Source: Verrucomicrobiia bacterium (GTDB lineage: Bacteria; Verrucomicrobiota; Verrucomicrobiia; Limisphaerales; UBA11358). Taken from it: DNA of 64,000 nucleotides. Location: contig JARLJW010000053.1 of assembly GCA_031290985.1 (NCBI GenBank), positions 1 to 64,000 on the forward strand. The letters are read 5' to 3'. The notes under the pieces were generated by a model that was given only the letters and a program-made list of their open reading frames with translations, searched no databases and was not told the DNA's origin. A program made the position numbers and the translations under genes. Shown piece after piece: positions 59,768 to 64,000 of the stretch (position 1 is the stretch's first letter; each line of letters opens with the position of its first letter).

Positions 59768-61348
59768 ATGGCCAAACTTTTTCTTGGACTCGATTCCAGC
59801 ACCCAAAGCTTGAGCGCGGTCGTCATCGACCTCGACGCTCACAAAGTGATTTATGAAAAATCACTAAACTTCGACAGCGCGCTTCCGGAATTCAAAACGA
59901 AGCATGGCGTGCTGCCCAACCGCGACCCGCTGGTCAAGCACAGCCCGCCCCTGCTCTGGGCCGCCGCGCTGGACCTCCTGCTGGGGCAGATGAAGAAGGA
60001 CGGCGTGGCCATGGGCAAGATCGCGGCCATCGGCGGCTGCGGCCAGCAGCATGGCTCGGTTTACCTCAATGACAAGGCGGTGGACGTCCTGGCGAACCTG
60101 AATCCCAAGAAATCCCTGATGGACAATCTCGAAGGCATTTTCGCGCGCAAGACCTCGCCCATCTGGATGGATTCCTCGACCGCGAAGGAATGCGCGGAGA
60201 TCCGCAAGAAGCTGGGCGGCATCAAGTTCACCGCCTCGCGCACCGGCTCGGACACGTTTGAACGCTTCACCGGGCCGCAAGTCCGCAAATTTTACAAGAC
60301 CGACCCGAAGGCCTTCGAAAAGACCGTGCACATCGCCCTGGTCAGCTCGTTCATGGCCTCGCTGTTCGCGGGCAAGATCGCCCCGATTGATTTCGGTGAC
60401 GGCGCGGGCACGAACCTGATGGACATCCGCAAGAAAAACTGGAATCACGACGCGGTCAAGGCCACCGCGCCCAGCCTGATCGGCAAATTGCCGCCGCTGG
60501 CGGATGCCGGCAAGGTCATCGGCCCGGTCAGCGCGTATTTCGTCCAGAAATTTGGTTTCAATGCCGAAGCCCTGGCCACGGTCTGGACGGGGGATAATCC
60601 GGCGAGCGTCATCGGCCTGGGCCTGGTGAAGCCCGGCCAGGTGGCTGTGAGCCTTGGCACCAGCGACACTTTCTTTGGCACCATGCAGAAATGCGTGACG
60701 GATGAGAACGGCGAAGGCCACGTCTTCGGCTCCCCCACGGGCGACTACATGACGCTCATCTGTTTCAAGAACGGTTCGCTCGCCCGGGAAAAAGTCCGCG
60801 AGCTTTACGACGTCAAAGATTGGACCGCGTTCGCCAAACTCGTCAACTCCACGCCGCCCGGCAACAATGACGCCGTGCTGCTGCCGTGGTTCGAGGCGGA
60901 AATCGTCCCGCGCACGAACAAGCCGGGCATCCACCGTTTTGACCTCAACACCAATGACGCGGCGGCGAACTGCCGGGCGGTGTTTGAAGCGCAGATGCTT
61001 TCCATGCGGTTGCACTCGCAGTGGATGCAGGTGTTGCCGGACACGATCTACGCCACCGGCGGCGCGGCGAATGACAAATGCCTGCTGCAGGTGATGGCGG
61101 ATGTGATGAATTGCAGCGTGTTGCGCATCGAGGTCGGCAAGAGCGCCGCGCTGGGCGCGGCGCTGGCGGCGGCCCATGGCTTTCTGGTCCAAACCGGCAA
61201 GAGCCCCAAATGGGACAAGCTGGTGGGTGATTTCACGAAGCCGGTGGCCGGCAGCGAAATCAAGCCGGACAAGAAGAACACGAAGATTTACGACCTGATG
61301 GTGGAGCGGTATGCGGCATGTGAGAGCGATGCGTTGGAAGTGGTCTGA
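59768..61348 (+). CDS. xylB: Xylulokinase of eukaryotic type (FGGY)
   Basis: 526 residues from ATG 59768; a much longer frame extends upstream only as antisense of the glycosidase. N-terminal FGGY motif LGLDSSTQSLSAVVIDLDAH and GCGQQHGSVYLND, resembling human XYLB more than E. coli XylB. ATP-binding GQVAVSLGTSDTFFG and IYATGGAANDKCLLQVMADV are intact. It phosphorylates D-xylulose, and could act on related ketoses. It is divergent from the glycosidase, with a 51-base gap. Confidence 0.87.
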   Translation: MAKLFLGLDSSTQSLSAVVIDLDAHKVIYEKSLNFDSALPEFKTKHGVLPNRDPLVKHSPPLLWAAALDLLLGQMKKDGVAMGKIAAIGGCGQQHGSVYLNDKAVDVLANLNPKKSLMDNLEGIFARKTSPIWMDSSTAKECAEIRKKLGGIKFTASRTGSDTFERFTGPQVRKFYKTDPKAFEKTVHIALVSSFMASLFAGKIAPIDFGDGAGTNLMDIRKKNWNHDAVKATAPSLIGKLPPLADAGKVIGPVSAYFVQKFGFNAEALATVWTGDNPASVIGLGLVKPGQVAVSLGTSDTFFGTMQKCVTDENGEGHVFGSPTGDYMTLICFKNGSLAREKVRELYDVKDWTAFAKLVNSTPPGNNDAVLLPWFEAEIVPRTNKPGIHRFDLNTNDAAANCRAVFEAQMLSMRLHSQWMQVLPDTIYATGGAANDKCLLQVMADVMNCSVLRIEVGKSAALGAALAAAHGFLVQTGKSPKWDKLVGDFTKPVAGSEIKPDKKNTKIYDLMVERYAACESDALEVV

Positions 61349-61491
61349 GGCCGAACGAGGATGGAGAATTGAGGGTGGAGGATGGCGGGGAAAAACGCCT
61401 CACGCGAAGGACGCAAAGGGTCTGACGCCGGACGGGCAGGCGGTCCAATCCGCCGCCGGCGGCGGGCTGGATGGGGCTGAAAAATTTTCAG

Positions 61492-61560
61492 GGGGTTGGA
61501 CAGCCTTTGTCCAACTGACTGTGGCAGGATGGCGCGTGTGAATGCCGAAATCCGAATGCG
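61492..61560 (+). repeat. TTGGACA hairpin unit, copy 2
   Basis: TTGGACA-GCCTT-TGTCCAA (61496-61514) in a block matching 29229-29275. The following CGAAATCCGAATGCG, then GAAATCCGAAATCC is a short simple repeat like that near 311-345. Confidence 0.8.
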
Positions 61561-61691
61561 GAAATCCGAAATCCGGGCCAAACCCCGGCTTGGCAAGGTT
61601 GCTGGTTGGGGGCAGCGGTCGGGTGCAAGCTGCACTGGTAATCCGCCGCCAAGCCACGGCGCGACAGGGGGCGAAACCTGCCAAAAATGGA

Positions 61692-61786
61692 ATTTATCCG
61701 ACTGAATCCGACTGAATCCGACTGAATCCGACTGTTAAATTTTTCAGACCCAATCCAAAGCCATGAAGCTGACGCCGCAAGGCAAA
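61692..61786 (+). repeat. 10-bp-phased AATCCGACTG array, four units
   Basis: TTTATCCGACTG and three AATCCGACTG units with exact 10-bp period, then TTAAATTTTTCAG and CCCAATCCAAAGCCATGAAG, then GCCGCAAGGCAAA. Longest copy of the family; a matching one lies at 29862-29930. Confidence 0.88.
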
Positions 61787-61948
61787 TGGCCATGCCTTAA
61801 AGTGCCGGCGGCGCAGGCAGGCACCGTTGCAGCGCGACGGTGCCCACCTTGGGAGGGATTTCCGCTGCAAAATGCGGTTTGCCAAGGGGGCGGGGTTTGG
61901 CTAGGTTACTGGCGTGTCCAACAACCTGAACACCACGACTACGATTTA

Positions 61949-62008
61949 GCGTTCATTCCCGACCGGAATGAACGCCAACGCCTCGCACTTAAAGTCCGGG
62001 GCGTTTTT
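61949..62008 (+). terminator. Tandem hairpins, terminator- or attenuator-like, upstream of thrS
   Basis: First hairpin GCGTTCATTCC-CGACC-GGAATGAACGC (61949-61975) is a perfect 11-bp stem. Next, AACGCCTC (61977-61984) can pair with GGGGCGTT (61998-62005), followed by a T-run (TTTTTGTTT). It resembles a Rho-independent terminator after xylB or an attenuator for thrS. No T-box AGGGTGG is visible. Confidence 0.55.
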
Positions 62009-62017
62009 GTTTGGGAC

Positions 62018-62166
62018 TTTAACCACGGATGGACACAGATTAACACGGATAAGAAATCAATTAAATACAGATGGAATTAGAAATCACGAATGCCGGACCC
62101 GCAAACATGGGCGAACTTCACGTCACGTTGCGAATCCGTGTGTATCCGTGTCCATCCGTGGTTAAA
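62018..62166. repeat. Inverted pair of CCACGGATGGACAC repeats in the thrS leader
   Basis: TTTAACCACGGATGGACAC (62018-62036) is the exact complement of GTGTCCATCCGTGGTTAAA (62148-62166), a 19-bp perfect stem with about 110 bases between. The right arm ends 15 bases before the thrS start. A single copy lies at 39753-39787. Confidence 0.85.
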
Positions 62167-62181
62167 AACAGTTAAAAATTT

Positions 62182-64000
62182 ATGGCCAAAGAAAATCAAA
62201 ACCAACAGGCGGGTGCACCGAATTCCGAGCGCAAAACCCTTGATGACCGCGCGAAGATGACCGAGTTGGAGCGCATCCGCCACTCGTGCGCGCATGTGAT
62301 GGCCACGGCCATCCTGCGCCTGTGGCCCGACGCCCAGTTCGCCTACGGGCCCCCGGTCGAAAACGGCTACTACTACGACCTTGAATGCTCGCACCGCATC
62401 TCGCCGGAAGATTTTGCCGCGATCGAGGCGGAGATGAAGAAGGAGATCAAGGCGAACAACCCGCTGGAGAAGATCGTGGTGACCCGCGAACAGGCCATCG
62501 CGGACGCACAGAGCGGCCGGCTGGGCGGCCTGGCGGAACGGCCAGGCCACGCTTCGAAGTTCAAGCTGGACCTGCTGAAGCAGATTCCCGAGGGCGAGGC
62601 GATTTCTTACTACAAGAACGGTGATTTTATCGACCTGTGCGCCGGGCCGCACGTGATGCGCACGGGCAATGTCGGGGCATTCAAGCTCACGAGCGTGGCG
62701 GCGGCGTATTACAAGGGCGACGAAAAAGGCCCGCAGCTCCAGCGCATCTACGGCACGGCGTTCAAGAACAAGACCGCGATGGAAGAATATTTCACGATGA
62801 TCGAGGAGGCGAAACGCCGCGACCATCGCAAGATCGGCACGGAGATGGGGCTGTTCGCGATCGACACGGAATTTGTCGGGCCGGGCATGCCGCTGTGGCT
62901 GCCGAAAGGCACCATGATTGTCGAGGAACTGGAGAAGCTGGCGAAGGAGACGGAATTTGCCGCCGGCTACCTGCGCGTGCGCACGCCGCATCTGGCGCGC
63001 GAAAAGATGTACAAGACCTCGGGGCATCTGCCGTATTACGCGGAGAGCATGTTTCCGCCGATGTCGCTGGCGCTGGATGACAAGCAGGTCGCCGAACTGG
63101 ATCGCAAGATCGGCGAATTGAAAAAGACGCTGGGCGAGCTGGACGCCGACATCACCAACATCCAGGAGAAGGAGAAAGCCGTCGGCGGCGTGGAGGAAGA
63201 CGAGGAAGGCCTGGGCGAAGGTGAGTTCCGCGAGGATAAACTGCGCCGGGAGCTGGCCAGCCTGACGGCGGCCCGCGAGCATGGCGACCGTTATTATCTC
63301 AAGGCGATGAACTGCCCGCATCATCACCGCATTTTTGCGGCGGAGCCCAAGAGCTACCGCGACCTGCCGTTGCGCCTGGCGGAATACGGCACCTGCTACC
63401 GCTACGAGCAGAGCGGCGAGTTGTTCGGCCTCATGCGCGTGCGGGCATTGAACATGAACGATGCGCATATTTATTGCACCGAGGAGCAGTTCGCGGAGGA
63501 GTTCCGCGCGGTGAATGACATGTACCTGAAGTATTTCAAGATCTTCGGCCTCGAAAAATACCAGATGCGTTTCAGCACGCATGCGGCGGAAGGGCTCGGC
63601 AAGAAATACGTCAATGAGCCGGAGCTGTGGAAGAAGACGGAGGACATGGTGCGCAAGGTGTTGATCGATTCCGGCATCAACTTTGTGGAGGTCGCCAACG
63701 AGGCGGCGTTCTACGGGCCGAAGATCGACGTGCAGGTGTGGAGCGCCATCGGCCGCGAATTCACCATCGCCACGAACCAGGTGGACTTCGCGGTGCCGGC
63801 CAAATTCGGCCTGACGTACCGCGACAAGGACAATGCCAACAAGACGCCGCTGTGCATCCACCGCGCGCCGCTGGGCACGCATGAGCGGTTCATCGGCTTC
63901 CTCATTGAGCATTACGCGGGCAACTTCCCACTGTGGCTCGCGCCGGACCAGGTGCGGGTCATCACGTTGAACGACGACCCGGCGTTGATCGAGTACGCCA
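62182..64000 (+). CDS. thrS: Threonyl-tRNA synthetase, TGS-less, partial at window end
   Basis: At least 606 residues from ATG 62182; it runs off the window. It charges tRNA-Thr. The N-terminal TGS domain of most bacterial enzymes is missing; it begins near the editing domain (HSCAHVMATAILRLWP; LCAGPHV, keeping HxxxH and CxxxH). The catalytic domain keeps the zinc residues in MNCPHHH, NDAHIY and IHRAPLG. Residues about 295-367, between MFPP and DRYYLKAMNC, are a charged coiled-coil insertion (ELDRKIGELKKTLGELDADI) absent from E. coli ThrS. The anticodon-binding domain lies beyond the window. Confidence 0.93.
   Translation, partial: MAKENQNQQAGAPNSERKTLDDRAKMTELERIRHSCAHVMATAILRLWPDAQFAYGPPVENGYYYDLECSHRISPEDFAAIEAEMKKEIKANNPLEKIVVTREQAIADAQSGRLGGLAERPGHASKFKLDLLKQIPEGEAISYYKNGDFIDLCAGPHVMRTGNVGAFKLTSVAAAYYKGDEKGPQLQRIYGTAFKNKTAMEEYFTMIEEAKRRDHRKIGTEMGLFAIDTEFVGPGMPLWLPKGTMIVEELEKLAKETEFAAGYLRVRTPHLAREKMYKTSGHLPYYAESMFPPMSLALDDKQVAELDRKIGELKKTLGELDADITNIQEKEKAVGGVEEDEEGLGEGEFREDKLRRELASLTAAREHGDRYYLKAMNCPHHHRIFAAEPKSYRDLPLRLAEYGTCYRYEQSGELFGLMRVRALNMNDAHIYCTEEQFAEEFRAVNDMYLKYFKIFGLEKYQMRFSTHAAEGLGKKYVNEPELWKKTEDMVRKVLIDSGINFVEVANEAAFYGPKIDVQVWSAIGREFTIATNQVDFAVPAKFGLTYRDKDNANKTPLCIHRAPLGTHERFIGFLIEHYAGNFPLWLAPDQVRVITLNDDPALIEYA

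Larger units (their letters stand above)
61349..61948. other. Non-coding repeat mosaic after xylB
   Basis: No gene is supported. It contains a TTGGACA hairpin block at 61492-61560 and the AATCCGACTG array with its flank at 61692-61786, both repeats of units found at 29229-29275 and 29862-29930, in the same order. Confidence 0.65.

Noticed and set aside
61949-62181. T-box riboswitch for thrS
   Set aside because: No AGGGTGGNACCGCG-type T-box sequence and no clear specifier loop; only simple hairpins are seen.

Overview
The window is GC-rich chromosomal DNA that looks verrucomicrobial (Limisphaerales/Pedosphaera-like). The evidence is indirect: secreted proteins with RCC1, LVIVD and autotransporter-associated beta-strand repeats that share a C-terminal module ending in FY(I/L)LQ or FYRA, an LPS pathway (lpxK, acyltransferase, heptosyltransferase), rhamnose and pectin use, and many short intergenic repeat families. 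No rRNA or tRNA gene and no CRISPR array was recognised. The right end cuts through thrS.

Layout. 1-822: repeat-rich non-coding DNA. 823-2160: secreted RCC1-repeat protein. 2473-5839: array of small plus-strand genes of unknown function, separated by attC-like sites (RYYYAAC...GTTRRRY), which looks like integron cassettes without a visible integrase. 5850-9114: secreted protein, an LVIVD remnant, then a NUDIX/MFS pair. 9320-18048: aminopeptidase P, a divergent PAS-AraC regulator, then a plus-strand run of DapA-family lyase, DUF885 peptidase, POT peptide transporter, hydroxyproline epimerase and D-amino-acid oxidoreductase, read as uptake and breakdown of hydroxyproline (collagen-type) peptides. 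28067 down to 18253 (minus): a condensation-domain-like acyltransferase, lipoprotein hydrolase and ICMT-like methyltransferase, then a complete, translationally coupled type II fatty-acid/polyketide-like set (FabL-like enoyl reductase, FabG, ACP, hotdog dehydratase, two ketosynthases, and an AcpS-LPLAT fusion).

28399-35274: gamma-carbonic anhydrase, a 1.4 kb repeat mosaic, and a 1649-residue secreted rhamnogalacturonan lyase. 35487-37402: three poorly characterised genes. 37791-41373: PerR/Fur-type regulator with a palindromic box, sufB, an inserted DUF7660-like gene, sufC and a small conserved protein. 41425-44629: lpxK-LPLAT-heptosyltransferase. 44658-48798: GntR regulator with a palindromic operator on its promoter, ABC ATPase, and an ABC permease fused to an RCC1-like propeller. 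48918-52231: GT25 glycosyltransferase, a MITE-like element, serine acetyltransferase and a TMTC-like membrane protein.

52277-61348: L-rhamnose locus (rhaM, rhaT, rhaA) interrupted by a REP-associated tyrosine transposase with its REP hairpins, then a LysR regulator, ferredoxin, secreted six-hairpin glycosidase and eukaryote-type xylulokinase. Rhamnogalacturonan lyase 17 kb away fits the same pectin/rhamnose diet. 61349-62181: repeat-rich leader before a TGS-less threonyl-tRNA synthetase with a coiled-coil insertion.
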